A stretch of 64,000 nucleotides of DNA from Adenanthera pavonina. Its lineage: Eukaryota; Streptophyta; Magnoliopsida; Fabales; Fabaceae. Of the stretch, positions 50,601 to 61,054 are shown in pieces (positions within the stretch are counted from its first letter, which is position 1; every line of letters begins with the position of its first letter). The stretch is from NCBI GenBank assembly GCA_026686845.1, contig JAIVEN010000013.1, positions 4,608,001 through 4,672,000 of the forward strand, read 5' to 3'. Made by a program: the position numbers and the translations under genes. A model generated the notes under the pieces. That model made no database searches. It worked only from the letters and a program-made list of their open reading frames with translations, and had not been told where the DNA came from.

Positions 50601-52359
50601 CATTCCATCAAAAATCATTCTGTGTACTAAACAGGGCTTAAGTTTCCAAAGCCCATTGGACAGACATGATTAGGATTCTAGGTTTACTAGGCTGCCACTA
50701 GAGTAAGACAATAAATTGACAAAAATCTTGTAGCAGCTTTGGGAACTTACCCTCTTCATCATTCCAGGATATTGGAAGCACCAGGAAAATTTCAATTCCT
50801 TCAGTGCATCAGATTAAACCTTGAATTTTTGCTTCTGTCCAGGAATTTCGGCCAATAGATATTTTTCTTAAAGTTTAATGCTTATACAATTATAATTCCA
50901 CCATCTAACAGATCTTACTACTTGATCAACCTTAGACAACTTATTTCAACTCAACATAAGATTTCAATTTTTTAATTCAGTCACCCATTATTCTAGTCTA
51001 GTATATAAATTGTAAGCTTCAAGCCCTGAATCCCATATCTAAAGTTCAATGTCTAACCTTAAAGCTTTACCTGTAGAAAATCTCCAAAATGTCAAAAAGA
51101 AGAAGACAATGATAGATAAAAAGGAATACTTATAATATGCAAACAGAGATAGCTGGAACTAAACTGAGTTATGCGCCTCTTCCTGCTAAAGCCAGCCTCA
51201 TAATGCTTTAATCTTCTTATAGTTTGACAAATATGTGTATCTACATTTACTACCATTTGGTTACACACGCTTGGTCTTTCTAAACATGCTATCTGTATAA
51301 CTAAACATCAACAAAAGGTGAAGAATATGAAGCTTATCACTCAATAGGTATCAGCTTCTCTAACTTGCTAAATATAGAAAGATAAAGACACTATTTCAAA
51401 GGAAATCAACAAGATATGTCAAGAAACAAGATAATAATACCTTTTATTCAATAAATATATGGGAAAATAAAAAAAATAATCACTTTTGATTAACCAAAAA
51501 CATGGAAATAAAGTCAAGTGTGCAAAAATATCAAGACAGACACATGTATGATGACTGCTGCAAATTATGAGATCAAACAGATTGTTCAAAGTTAATTACC
51601 AACAGATAAGCAAAAAATGTGAATATTATGCCCTCTTGAAATCAGATAATTTATTGTTGGAGTGAAGAACCTGCAGAAACAAAGCAAAATTTCATCATAA
51701 TTTGAAATCTTACACTGGAAAATAGAAAATTTATACAGTATAATCAAAGCATTGAAATATAACTCAGTTTGACACAGATTTTTTCATGCATCAGTTTCTA
51801 ACAACTTGTTTAGACCATTTGCTAATTCTTTTAGACTTTTGATAGCCTAGAAATTGCTATTACCCATACCGTTGTGTGATTGATAAAGATCAAAAGCATT
51901 AATACAAAATCTGAATTAGAGGTACCAACATTAATGCAGCTTTTGGCACATACAAGTTAGTTGTAGAAGTCACACAATAACCAGTGGCTACTTAGAGGTC
52001 AATTACTTGATGACAATAAATTATTAATGCAAGTAATCTCTCGCTGTCAAACTTACATAGACTCGTCATCAGGGTGGGCAATAACCATCAAGACATTTCT
52101 GTTTCGAAGAGCTTTACCTGATTACAAATGAGGGGGAAACCGACAACTTTAGATAAGATCAAACATTCGAGATGCAAACCACCACAAAAACAAAAAGAAT
52201 AAATCAATAAATAACAGAGACACAGCCCAAGTTCTGGGACAAAAACCCACCATTTTTCTTAAAAGAATTCCTCTTACTCATGTGTGCCACTAGAAGAACT
52301 TTGCACAGTGAAATTATCCATACAAAAAGTAGAAAACCAGTTACCAGAATCCATGCCAT
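41627..52359 (-). CDS. PIGL: PIG-L, GlcNAc-phosphatidylinositol de-N-acetylase
   Basis: Ten coding exons on the minus strand: 52359-52251, 52117-52057, 51670-51600, 49679-49615, 43986-43942, 43838-43758, 43624-43557, 42802-42754, 42666-42506 and 41693-41627. All junctions are GT-AG, phases agree, and the product is 258 residues (human PIG-L has 252). The enzyme catalyses the second step of GPI-anchor synthesis on the cytosolic face of the ER, removing acetate from GlcNAc-PI. Residues 1-26 form an N-terminal membrane anchor. The metal site is AHPDDE at 50-55, plus GHCNHRDVHYG with H156 and H159. Intron 4 has grown to 5.6 kb by a Ty3/gypsy insertion, and intron 7 holds a large hairpin. The ATG lies 11 nt inside an exon with a TTTGCAG acceptor at 52371, so a separate leader exon must lie upstream. 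No coding lesion is visible. Confidence 0.93.
42983..43151 (-). ncRNA. Candidate miRNA-like hairpin inside PIG-L intron 7
   Basis: Arms of 45 nt at 42983-43027 and 43107-43151 are inverted copies matching at 42 of 45 positions, and pairing continues weakly outside (CTTTTATGG against CATAAAAG). The loop is about 79 nt. Read on the minus strand, which is PIG-L's sense strand, two of the three mismatches become G:U pairs; on the plus strand they are A:C. This fits a fold-back precursor transcribed with PIG-L. It could also be a recent inverted duplication of gene sequence with no product. No known miRNA family was recognised. Confidence 0.4.
44112..44571 (-). repeat. 3' LTR of the Ty3/gypsy element
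   Basis: 460 bp with TG...CA ends in element orientation. It is almost identical to the copy at 49023-49481. A polypurine tract abuts its inner edge. Confidence 0.93.
44572..44584 (-). other. Polypurine tract
   Basis: AAGGGGGGAGACG on the minus strand, directly upstream of the 3' LTR. This is the plus-strand primer position for reverse transcription. Confidence 0.8.
44757..47580 (-). pseudogene. Ty3/gypsy pol: reverse transcriptase, RNase H and integrase, broken
   Basis: From 47489 downward the RT region shows IDYKELNHIIVPDKYPIPNV, then FGLTNATSTFQAVMNDLF and an FFDDILVY catalytic box near 46830. RNase H follows. Integrase (45689-44757) shows MDFVVGQP, STSYHPQTDGQMEVVNR and a C-terminal ELPSDAKIHPIFHVSLLRP segment typical of the chromovirus-type tail. 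The three longest open pieces lie in one reading frame, so the breaks are mainly nonsense changes, with stops near 46853, 46496 and 45725. Not functional as it stands. Confidence 0.85.
47821..48996 (-). pseudogene. Ty3/gypsy gag, broken
   Basis: The open piece from ATG at 48996 contains KFPKFDGGDPRGWILKAEKY, the gypsy gag signature. It ends at a stop near 48436. A second piece in the same frame (48150-47821) contains a knuckle CFKCGEKFQRGYCCK, in which the usual histidine before the last cysteine is tyrosine. The frame therefore carries internal stops and a likely defective zinc knuckle. Gag and pol are in different frames. Confidence 0.8.
49007..49019 (-). other. Primer-binding site, tRNA-iMet type
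   Basis: TGGTATCTGAGCC lies 3 nt inside the 5' LTR. It matches the initiator-methionine tRNA complement TGGTATCAGAGCC with one mismatch. Confidence 0.8.
49023..49481 (-). repeat. 5' LTR of the Ty3/gypsy element
   Basis: 459 bp, partner of 44112-44571. It abuts the target duplication TTTTG on the outside and the primer-binding site on the inside. It lies 129 bp downstream of PIG-L exon 4 in the direction of transcription. Confidence 0.93.
49868..50640. mobile_element. Candidate non-autonomous DNA element, about 0.77 kb
   Basis: The left end AGGCTGTGTTTGGTA and the reverse complement of the right end, AGCCCTGTTTAGTA, are imperfect inverted repeats. CTA and TAA flank them. Both ends continue into purine-rich GGGAATGGAAATGGG-like sequence that is inverted at the far end. 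The interior is more GC-rich than its surroundings. It lies in PIG-L intron 3. Short TWA-like flanks would suit PIF/Harbinger, but the superfamily is not secure. Confidence 0.4.
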
Positions 52360-52425
52360 CTGGATTGCACCTGCAAAGGATGAACAGCAAACACACAACA
52401 AACGCTCAGAATTAGGTAGCTAATT

Positions 52426-53688
52426 ATTGTTGTCTAATAGACATGTTACATCTGACCCAAAAGAAAAGTTTTACAAATTCAAATACAGAGGAATAGAAAG
52501 AGAGGACTACTACTTTGAATGCTCCTAGGCAATGTTTTCAAAACCAGACATGTTATTGAACTGGTCCAGGTATCAAATCGTCGCCAAATCAGTCAAACCA
52601 AGATCAAATCGTGATCAATTTATTCATTATTAAATTAATATATTTTTTATTTTTAATTATAAATATTAAAATATTATACAAAAAATTAAAAAATCAATAA
52701 TAATAAATTTCATAATATCAAGGCTAGTTGCTATAGTAAGAATTGTTTTTTGCTTGCCTAAACTACATCATTTACCTTAAATTGGATTGGGGACCAATGA
52801 ACTGTCAAAACTCATTCTCTAGCGCTGTCTACTATCGACAAACACCAAGCTTGCAGCCCATCAGCCACTGTCCCCATCCTCTGTCGTCACTATTGTCGCC
52901 ATTATTATTGCCTTGAGGTTGAGCAATTCAATCAGCTCTATCGTTTTCTCTTTGCCGTAGCTAATCTAGGTTCAGCAGGAGGAGCAGTTGGGCGAAATCA
53001 GTCGTCATTTGGGTTAGGTACTATTTCGTTCAACTTATTTCAATTTCTATGCCTGTTTTTTTTTTTCCATTTTTGTTCTTTCACTGTGTCTAGGGATGAG
53101 AGAACTAATAAGACTATGATCTCTTGAACCTCAAAGGAATTGATATTATTTCTGTTCAAATTATGCTGCATATTGATATTGGAAGAGATTGGCTAGTCGT
53201 TAGCCCCTTTGATATGCTCTCTGTTCTTGCAATACATCATTTACTTGACACCTGTAAATTCTCAATTACCTCCAATAGTTTCCTTGTTTTTTGGGCTTGT
53301 GATATGTAATTTGATCCCTTTCTTTCCGAGTTTCCAAACATGCAAAAAATTCTTGCTATAGCAACTAGCCTTTATATTATGAAATTTATTATTATTGATT
53401 TTTTAAATTTCTTGTATAATATCTTAATATTTATAATTAAAAAATAAAAAAATATATTAATTTAATAATGAATAAATTGATCACGATTTGATCTTGGTCT
53501 AACTATTTTGGCCACAATTTGATACCTTGGCCATCATTTGATACCTAGACCAATTCAATAACCTGTCTGATTTCGAAAACATTGCCTAGAAACGTTCAAA
53601 GTAATAATCCTCTCTTTTTATTACTCTGTATTTGAATTTGTAAAACTTTTCTTTTGGGCCAGATGTAACATGTTTGTTAGACATCATC
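52426..53688. mobile_element. Long-inverted-repeat element upstream of PIG-L coding start
   Basis: About 320 bp at 52426-52750 recurs inverted at about 53345-53688. The pairing runs from TGTCTAA and ACATGTTACATCT inward, through GGCAATGTTTTC, to GCTAGTTGCTATAG near the inner ends. The spacer is about 600 bp, partly C-rich and CpG-bearing, with no recognised protein. The arms include CAATGTTTT and CCAGAC motifs like those at the ends of the 25-kb element. It may be a Mutator/fold-back type element or a nested pair. It begins 56 bp upstream of the PIG-L exon that carries the ATG. Confidence 0.7.
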
Positions 53689-53689
53689 A

Positions 53690-54550
53690 GGCCTTTTTTT
53701 TATTTGGGTCTTTTTTCAAATTACTTTCGTCTTAAGTCTGAGCCTAGTCTGTTGGCCCATATTAGGTCTTTTTGTAGGCTCAGGCCTGAGCCTACAAAAG
53801 GCCTGGCCTGTCCTAAAGTCTAATAGGCCTTTAAATAGGCTTGGAGGCTTAGACCTTCTAGGCTTTAAGTAGGCCTCAGACCTAGTTAAAAGCTATTTAT
53901 TTTCATTTTAAACTTTCAACTCTTAGTAATCTAAAAAGCCTGCCTTCAATTCAGATGTCATATAGCACTACAATCAAGGTAACACAACCGCAAACAAGTT
54001 ATAACTTTTGTCTTATAACTGAAATAGTCATTGAATCACACTTTATTCTCATTAGATAAAAAAAGTCACAGTGAATATGGCAATATGCAAAGAGAGTAAC
54101 TACAGGGGAAGGAACAACTACTTACTTAGGTCCAAGAATCAGAATAGCAAGATCTTTGACAACTTATCACCATCAACTTCTATGCATATAGCTGTAAAAA
54201 TTCAATAACAATTCAACAAATTATTTTTTATTCATATATCTGTAAATCTGCATATGGTATTTACAAATATTTCACAAAGAAATTGTATCTATTATAGCCT
54301 GCAAGTAAATTTTTTGTATTCCCAGCTATCAGCAACGACTTGTCCACAGATTTTGATTTTCATAGTACGCAAACATTTCAAAAGAGTATTTCAAATAAAG
54401 CATACAAATACGTTAGCATGAATGATACTTGATGTATAATGATATCCAGTACTTTAAAAGACTATTTTCTGTTGACTAATTTTAGTGTAACGTGTTGAAA
54501 GCTTTTGAGTTAGTTACTAGGAATCACATTGTCCCATATATTGATGGAGA
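53690..54550. other. Spacer with GGCCT/AGGCCT-rich repeats
   Basis: A 53.70-53.90 kb stretch is dense in AGGCCT, GGCTTAG and TTAGGCC-like words, with internal inverted copies such as AGGCTCAGGCCTGAGCCT. It has no gene. It resembles decayed subterminal repeats of a DNA transposon, but no ends could be set. Confidence 0.3.
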
Positions 54551-54551
54551 C

Positions 54552-54962
54552 TGGATAATTCTAGATAATTAGGATTTTAAATAAAATTAATTTATTAAGA
54601 TACTTTAGATTACATTTTATATTTAATTAGATTTCATAATATTTTTTAGGATTATTAGGATTTGAATTTTATTTTTTATTTATTCCTAGAATTTAATTAT
54701 TTGAATTAGGATTTAGTTTTTGTTTAAATTTAAGATAGTTTGAAAAGAGAAATCTTATCTTAAGATTCTCGTAGGATTAGAATTTGAGTAACTTTACTGC
54801 TCATTTGTATTCAGACTTTGATTAATGATTTGAGTTATAGTTTAAGTGAATTTTCTCTCTCCCTTTTTTATTCTCTCTATCTTACCCTCCTTTGAGTGCT
54901 TTTTCTCCCTCCCTTTTTGTTTCTCTCTTTATCTCTCTACCTTATCCTCCCCTCTTTTTACA
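54552..54962 (+). repeat. 5' LTR of the miniature element
   Basis: 411 bp, T-rich with TCTCTC runs at its right end. It is closely similar to 55619-56042 apart from small indels in the pyrimidine tract. Confidence 0.75.
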
Positions 54963-55618
54963 TCATTTGGTATCAGAGCCTAAATTTCACAATGCCCAAA
55001 TTCCCAAATTACCCAACAAGGCCTTGAGGAAATTGAAAAGAGTTACAAAGAGTATATAGATCAAGCGCTTAAATCTCTGCGAATTGAGATAAAGCAAGAT
55101 CGAGAAAAAATAAACTAATTGATCAAGGAGATGAGGCAGTCCACAAACCAATTGATCGAGGAAATGAGACAGTCCATAAACATGATGAGCAAGCAACTTT
55201 CGGGTAAGACATCAGAAATTATACTTCGAAATCCAAATGGCTGCAAAGAGATACCTTCCTCTAGTTTAATTCCACCAGTGATGACTCCCTTACCTCTTGA
55301 AGATGAAAACTTGAAGAAAGAACGAGCTCTGATACAATTTCCACCCATGGAAGTTTTGTTTCCTAAGGTTGTTAATTGTGATTCTCAGCTTCATCTTGTT
55401 GCGGTACCACCTCATTCATGTATTACGCTGCCTATTGTGGAAAAGCAGAAGGGATTTCCAAAGTCGGAGAATATTTTGATTTTTGAAGAGATGTTCCTTC
55501 TTTCATATATCATTCTTCGCTATCTTACTTGTTGGAAATGTTTCCCAAATCTAGATGTCACGTGGAGTTTTAACTATCCGGAGGAGAGTTCTTTCAAGCG
55601 GGGAAGAATGATAGAGAA

Positions 55619-56042
55619 TGGATAATTCTAGATAATTAGGATTTTAAATAAAATTATTTTATTAAGATACTTTAGATTACATTTTATATTTAATTAGATT
55701 TCATAATATTTTTTAGGACTATTAGGATTTGAATTTTATTTTTTATTTATTCCTAGAATTTAATTATTTGAATTAGGATTTATCTTTTGTTTAAATTTAA
55801 GATAGTTTGAAAAGAGAAATCTTATCTTAAGATTCTAGTAGGACTAGGATCTAAGATCTATAAATAAGAGTTTTACTGCTCATTTGTATTCAGATCCTTT
55901 TTTATTCTCTCTATCTTACCCTCTTTTGAGTTCTTTTTCTCTCCCCTATTTTATTCTTTATATCTTACCCTCCTTTGAGTTATTTTTCTCCCTCCCTTTT
56001 TATATCTCTCTATATCTCTCTACCTTACCCTCTACTTTGGCA
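55619..56042 (+). repeat. 3' LTR of the miniature element
   Basis: 424 bp, partner of 54552-54962. It differs by several substitutions and by added TCTC-type repeats near the right end. Confidence 0.72.
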
Positions 56043-56406
56043 GGTAATGGTCCCTATTTAAGGTTTTCACAAATTTTATTGTTTCTTTGTTAAAATTCGT
56101 TTCCTTTCATGTCTTTTACTGAAGTAGTAAGAACAGCGCATGCAGATAGGAAATTACTATAACTCAAATGTATACAAGTTATGAAGTAGCTTTTGTAGTG
56201 GAACTATCTCAGACCAAAAATAAGTCGTGTCGTTGATGACTTGATGTAAGAAGCAGCAAGTAAATATAATCTAAACACTAGTAAGAATCCAGGGTGTTTA
56301 TCAATGAGTATAATCAGCTCTAAACACTATAAATCTGAAAGATAAATGCTACAAATCTGAAAGAGCAACACTACAAATGTGAAAATTAATAAAACACAAT
56401 ACATAC

Positions 56407-56661
56407 GAGTAGGCAGTCGCAGAGTTGCAGTTGAGGCAGCTCGCAGTGGCAGAGTTGCAGTTGAGGGACGGAGGTCAATGCGACGAGGAGACAGAGGCAA
56501 AGGCGACGCAGAGGTGGAAGCGGAGGCGACTGGGAGACGGAGGTGAAGCCGCGAAGGTTAGTGATGGGAGCAGAGTGGGGATGAGAGCATAGCACGGCAG
56601 CTAGGGTTTTTACTTCGTTCACTTCATCCAGAATCGTCAGATGAGATGACGATGCACACAC
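56407..56661 (-). other. Candidate leader exon, possibly of PIG-L
   Basis: A GC-rich island on the minus strand contains AAACCCTAG and pyrimidine-rich, CpG-bearing sequence typical of plant 5' leaders. It ends at CTACTC|GTATG, a good donor. A 28-bp unit (CTCAACTGCAACTCTGC...) is tandemly repeated near the 3' end. PIG-L needs an upstream leader exon, and this is the first good donor found on that strand. The link, over a 4-kb intron holding two elements, is inference. Confidence 0.35.
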
Positions 56662-56807
56662 TGAAACGACTTAGTTTTGGCTGAATATCAATATAATATT
56701 ATATTATATTTTATTAATAAGTGAAATAATTTAAATTATATAATAATATAAAACATTATAATATTAAATAAGTAAATAGGCAAACAGGCTTTGAAAAAAA
56801 GTAAATT

Positions 56808-57703
56808 GGGCTTGGACAGTGTAGCGCTAAACAGGTTAAATCCTAACTCACCTCATATAATTCGGTCAATATTAATAACATGTTCCCATTTTTTGTTAAA
56901 ATCGTCCTACCAATAATGTTAAATTAATAAAATTGTGATATGAATATTTTGTAAGTATTTTTATAAGTATGTTTTAAATTTTAAGATTTATTTTGATCTT
57001 AGTGAATCTTCAAAACCTAATTTATTTAAACTTTTTATTATAAAATAAAATCACAGTCATATAATATTTTTGGGCGAAAAACGTTAACTAATTATTTGGA
57101 GAGTAAAAATAATTTGGGCTAGAAGAATGAGGTGCTAAATAGGTTAAGCCCCAAATCACCTCATAGAATCCTGTCAATATTAATAACATGTTCCCACCTT
57201 TGGTTAAAACCATCCTACCAATAATGTTAAATTGATAAAATTACTCTATGGATATTTTGTAAGTATTTTTTAAATTTTAAGATTTATTTTGATCTTAGTG
57301 AATCTTCAAAACCTAATTTATTTAAACTTTTTATTATAAAATAAAATCACAGTCATATAATGTTTTTGGGTGAAAAACGTTAACTAATTATTTGGAAAGT
57401 AAAAGTAATCTGGGCTAGAACAATAAGGTGCTAAACAGGTTAAGCCCTAAGTCACCTCATAAAATCCTGCCAATATTAATAATATGTTCTGACCTTTAGT
57501 TAAAACCGTCCTACTAATAAATTGGCAAAATTACGATATGAATATTTTGTAAGTATTTTTATGAGTATTTCTAAAATTGTAAGATTTATTTTGATCTTAG
57601 TGAATTTTCAAAACCTAATTTATTTAAACTTTTTAATTATAAAATAAAATCACAGTCATATAATATTTTTGGGTGAAAAGCATTAACTAATTATTTGGAA
57701 AGT
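56808..57703. repeat. Three-copy tandem repeat, about 300 bp per unit
   Basis: Units begin at the GGGCT word at about 56808, 57116 and 57412 (spacing 308 and 296). Each runs through CTAAACAGGTTAA, TCACCTCAT, AATATTAATAA, ATATTTTGTAAGTATTT, TTTTGATCTTAGTGAAT and TTTTTGGGTGAAAA to AACTAATTATTTGGA. Copies differ by scattered changes and small deletions. There is no coding frame. Confidence 0.85.
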
Positions 57704-58070
57704 TAATCCCCATTATATTATATTCAATTAATGAAATAATAGGTAAATTAATGGCAACGGAGTTATTTTCATAATTTAAGGGATTCGTTGTCAAGTTTTA
57801 AAAGTCAAAAAGATTATTTACATATAATTTAAAGATAAAAAATAATGTATAATTTATAGTCTTTTGTGAATTTAAAGAGTTAGAATTAGAATTGAAATTT
57901 TGTAAACTCTTCCTCCCACTCATGGCGTTGTCTCTCTTGCTTTCAGCTTCCTCTTTGCCCCATTCTTTTGCTCTGAATTTCATCTTCCTCCCACTCATAG
58001 TTTTAAGCTGTGACTTGTGGGATGATGTTGGGATTTCAATTTTTTTTCTATTCTTAGATATTTTCCTCAC

Positions 58071-58087
58071 AAACACACACACACACA
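58071..58087. repeat. (AC)n microsatellite
   Basis: A short CACACACACACACA run that passes into ATATAT. Simple repeat. Confidence 0.8.
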
Positions 58088-58129
58088 TATATTAATATAT
58101 ATTTTGATTGTACTAAATTGGCTAAAATG

Positions 58130-58548
58130 TAAGCTTATATAATGTATTAAACGCATTTGGTACATGTGAAAATAGTGAAAAAGAAATGGAAAGGGTGTCT
58201 GTCTAAGTAAGCAAAACCCATGTTTGGCGCGTTTGAAATGTTTCCTCAAGAGATTTCATTATACTGTTCACATTGGAATGATTGGCCACAAATCTTTCCA
58301 TAAAAATTGTATGGAAACACATTGTTCACTTGGGTATCATATTTACAATATCTAAAACACCCTTATATCTCTTTTATTAAAATTATTTATTTCAAACAGA
58401 GGAATAATTGTCATATCATATTATTTAATATACATGCCAATTAAAAATTATGTTAGGATTTCATTTATTTTTTCTAATACACCAAATATACCTAAATTAT
58501 TCTCATTCCTTCAAAAATGCTTCCACTATACTAAATAGGGCCTAAATT
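58130..58548. mobile_element. Possible small non-autonomous element
   Basis: The right end (CTCATTCCTTCAAAAAT ... ACTAAATAGGGCCTAAA) resembles the right end of the 49.9-50.6 kb element. A left boundary with TTTGGTA near 58158 or TTTGGCG near 58223 is possible. The ends are not secure. Confidence 0.25.
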
Positions 58549-58913
58549 ATATTAAGTCAATTAATCGGTCTCTGAATTGATCATCGTGAAAATATCCTAT
58601 GCAGTTTGTGATAGGTTTTGATATGGTCTTACTTGAATAATTAAAGATCTATGAAAAGCTATACTGTTGATTAGTAAAAAACCAATACAATGCATGAGAG
58701 TCAATATTTCTACTACCAGTCAATTATAACTTAAACTCATTAATTGTTCTAAACAATGTTTTACCATGAATAGTCTAAACAATTTTAAATTTCCAAACCA
58801 AGTAAAGGGTTCTTTTTTTTAGAATTATTCTAATATTTTGATGGAATATTGGAGTAATATTGAATTTTAAACGTAATGGTGAGCTTTGTCAGCAAGATGC
58901 TTTTATTATCTTT

Positions 58914-61054
58914 AAATGAGTATTTCTTTTTTTGGTACAAGGAGGAAAACAACAAAAAAATACTCAGCACTACTATCTAAAAAAGAGATGATCTCCTCAG
59001 GCATAACAAAGTGCAGCCCTGGAGAACCATTCAGAGCATGCTTAGCCAAACTATTGGCCACAGTGTTATTCTCACGTCCAATAAACTTCAGCTCCACCAG
59101 CCAGTCGTGCTGTATCATTCTTTGGCACTCCAAGATTAGATTCGCATATTGATGCACATTGACGTCACCATCTCGAATTAAATTAATAGCCTCCAAACAA
59201 TCACTTATGAGATGAATTTGTCTATATCCAAAGTCCCATGCATGTTTAAGGCCAATGAGACAAGCCCATAACTCAGCATATAAAGATTCATCTTCATGAA
59301 GCCAAAGCATAAATGCTTCAAGAACATTGTCCTTGTCGTCTTGAATTAGACCTGTTCACCCCGCCGTTCTAATAGACTGGGAATAAGCCCCATCAACACA
59401 CACCAACACCCATCCTTCATTGCACACCATACCTCTTTCTTCTTCATATTGCATGCCTCGTATCTTTGTGTTCTTTAAGCTCAGTCTCGCACTAAAATAG
59501 CTACTCACAATTGCTCTAGCTTTATTCAAAGCTTCGTTTGGAGAACAACTAAGATTTTCAAACACCCTATCATTGCGTCTTTTCCATAACAACCAACAAA
59601 GTGCTACAAACAACTTCGGCCACCTCTTTTCATGCTCACTTACATTTGCTTTAAGATTCAGTCAGCACCATTCCCATATTTTACAGTTAAAAAACCTGAG
59701 GGCAATACTTCATCTAATCAACGAACTCCAAATCTTCTTCATTTCCGAGTAGTCTCCTAGAATATGTAAAGCATCTTCTCCATTTACTCCACACTAAACA
59801 CACGGAGTTACGTCTCCCATACTCTTCTCAGCCAATCTTCATTTGTATGTAATTTATTCTGCAACATGAGCCAACATAAGGTCTTACAACGTTAAGTTCA
59901 ATTTCCACACCTTATTCCACATGGGATGACTGGGAACAGAAGCATTACAAAGAGCAGTATAGGTCGATTTAATAGAGAACTCCTCATTCTGCTCTGGCTT
60001 CCATCTTGCTTTAAAGTTGCCATCATCAGCAGCAATAATTTCCACACCTTGACTAACTTCTTCCCAGTTGTTCTTTAACTCTTGCCAAAATCGCGAACCA
60101 TGTCTTCCTCTGTCAATGAGTGGCAATAAGTCGATACCACAATGATACTTACTTTTGACAACTCGTGCCCATAAAGCGTCCTTATTCTTGATGAGACCCC
60201 AACCAACTTTCATCATGAAGGCCTTATTTTGGAGTCTAGCATGTTTAATTCCCAGTTCACCTTTCTTCTTTTCTCTACAAACTTCATCCCAAGAAATTAG
60301 ATGAATTCTTTTCCTCTCATTCGTAGAACCCCAAAGAAAACCTCTAACATTCTTGTTGATTTCCTCACAAGTTGCTAGAGGTAGGTTGCACGCTTACATC
60401 GAATACAAAGGAACTAATTGAATAGCAGCAGTGATCAATGTATGCCTTCCCGCTAAAGAAATAGCGTTAGGCTTCCAAGAGCTAAGTCGGGTTTTAATCT
60501 TGTCAACAACATACTGATACATTTCTTTTTTAACTGTATCATGATGCAGGGGAACTCCCAAGTACTTTCCCAGATCAGAGGTACGCATAAAGCCAAGTTG
60601 ATCACTTAGTTGACTTGCTTGATTATGATTCATATTGCTGGAGAAAAACACACGTGTCTAACTTTGACTCAACTTTCCCCAGACATCTGACAAAATTTCT
60701 CTAGGCATCTGTAATTGACATCAACTTGATCCAAGGCTGCTTCAGCAAAAAGAATAAGATCATTAGCAAAAAATAAATGGGAAAGAGGAGGCCCATCCTT
60801 AGTCAAAATGTATCGGTTTCCAGTTGCCAAGATGTGTTTCCTCCTGAGCCAATTTTCCCATGCAAACAACAGACAGATAAGGAGACATGGGATCACCCTG
60901 TCTAACACCATGTGAAGGAGAAAAACATTGTGTTCTACTACCTTCCCAAAGAACTTGCATAACAGGAGAGGAAATGCAGTGGCGGATCATATTTATTAAA
61001 GATGAGGATAAATTTACCTCCTTAAGACATTGTAAAATAAAATGAGTATTTCTT
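58914..61054 (-). mobile_element. 5'-truncated LINE (L1-type) retrotransposon with 15-bp target duplication
   Basis: AAATGAGTATTTCTT occurs at 58914-58928 and 61040-61054, flanking a minus-strand LINE fragment with an A-rich 3' end. From 61039 downward it keeps the end of a reverse transcriptase (GVRQGDPMSPYL, then FANDLILFAEA), a zf-RVT-like region (RHGSRFWQELKNNW) and an RNase H-like domain (LISDCLEAINLIRDGD, then FIGRENNTVANSLAKHA). Endonuclease and ORF1 are absent, as expected from 5' truncation during target-primed integration. Several stops and frameshifts interrupt the frames, so it is dead. Confidence 0.9.

Larger units (their letters stand above)
54552..56042 (+). mobile_element. Miniature (TRIM/LARD-like) LTR retrotransposon
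   Basis: Direct repeats at 54552-54962 and 55619-56042 both open TGGATAATTCTAGATAATTA and end in CA. A perfect tRNA-iMet primer-binding site TGGTATCAGAGCC lies at 54968-54980, and a purine tract with GCGGGGAAGAATGATAGAG precedes the second repeat. The internal region is only about 650 bp. Its single open frame (55119-55625) has a Glu/Met-rich start and a tail SSFKRGRM, like the pol terminus of gypsy elements, so it looks like a fused gag/pol remnant left by internal deletion. No target duplication was found. Confidence 0.75.

Noticed and set aside
54968..54980. tRNA-Met gene fragment
   Set aside because: The tRNA-complementary stretch is short, directly follows an LTR and is the primer-binding site. 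No cloverleaf surrounds it.
56386..56661. Minus-strand 91-codon open frame as a protein gene
   Set aside because: Composition is that of a pyrimidine-rich leader with a tandem 28-bp unit. It has no family match and ends at a splice donor.
58929..59310. RNase H-like open frame as a host gene
   Set aside because: It lies inside the LINE bounded by the 15-bp target duplication, in the position of the LINE RNase H domain.
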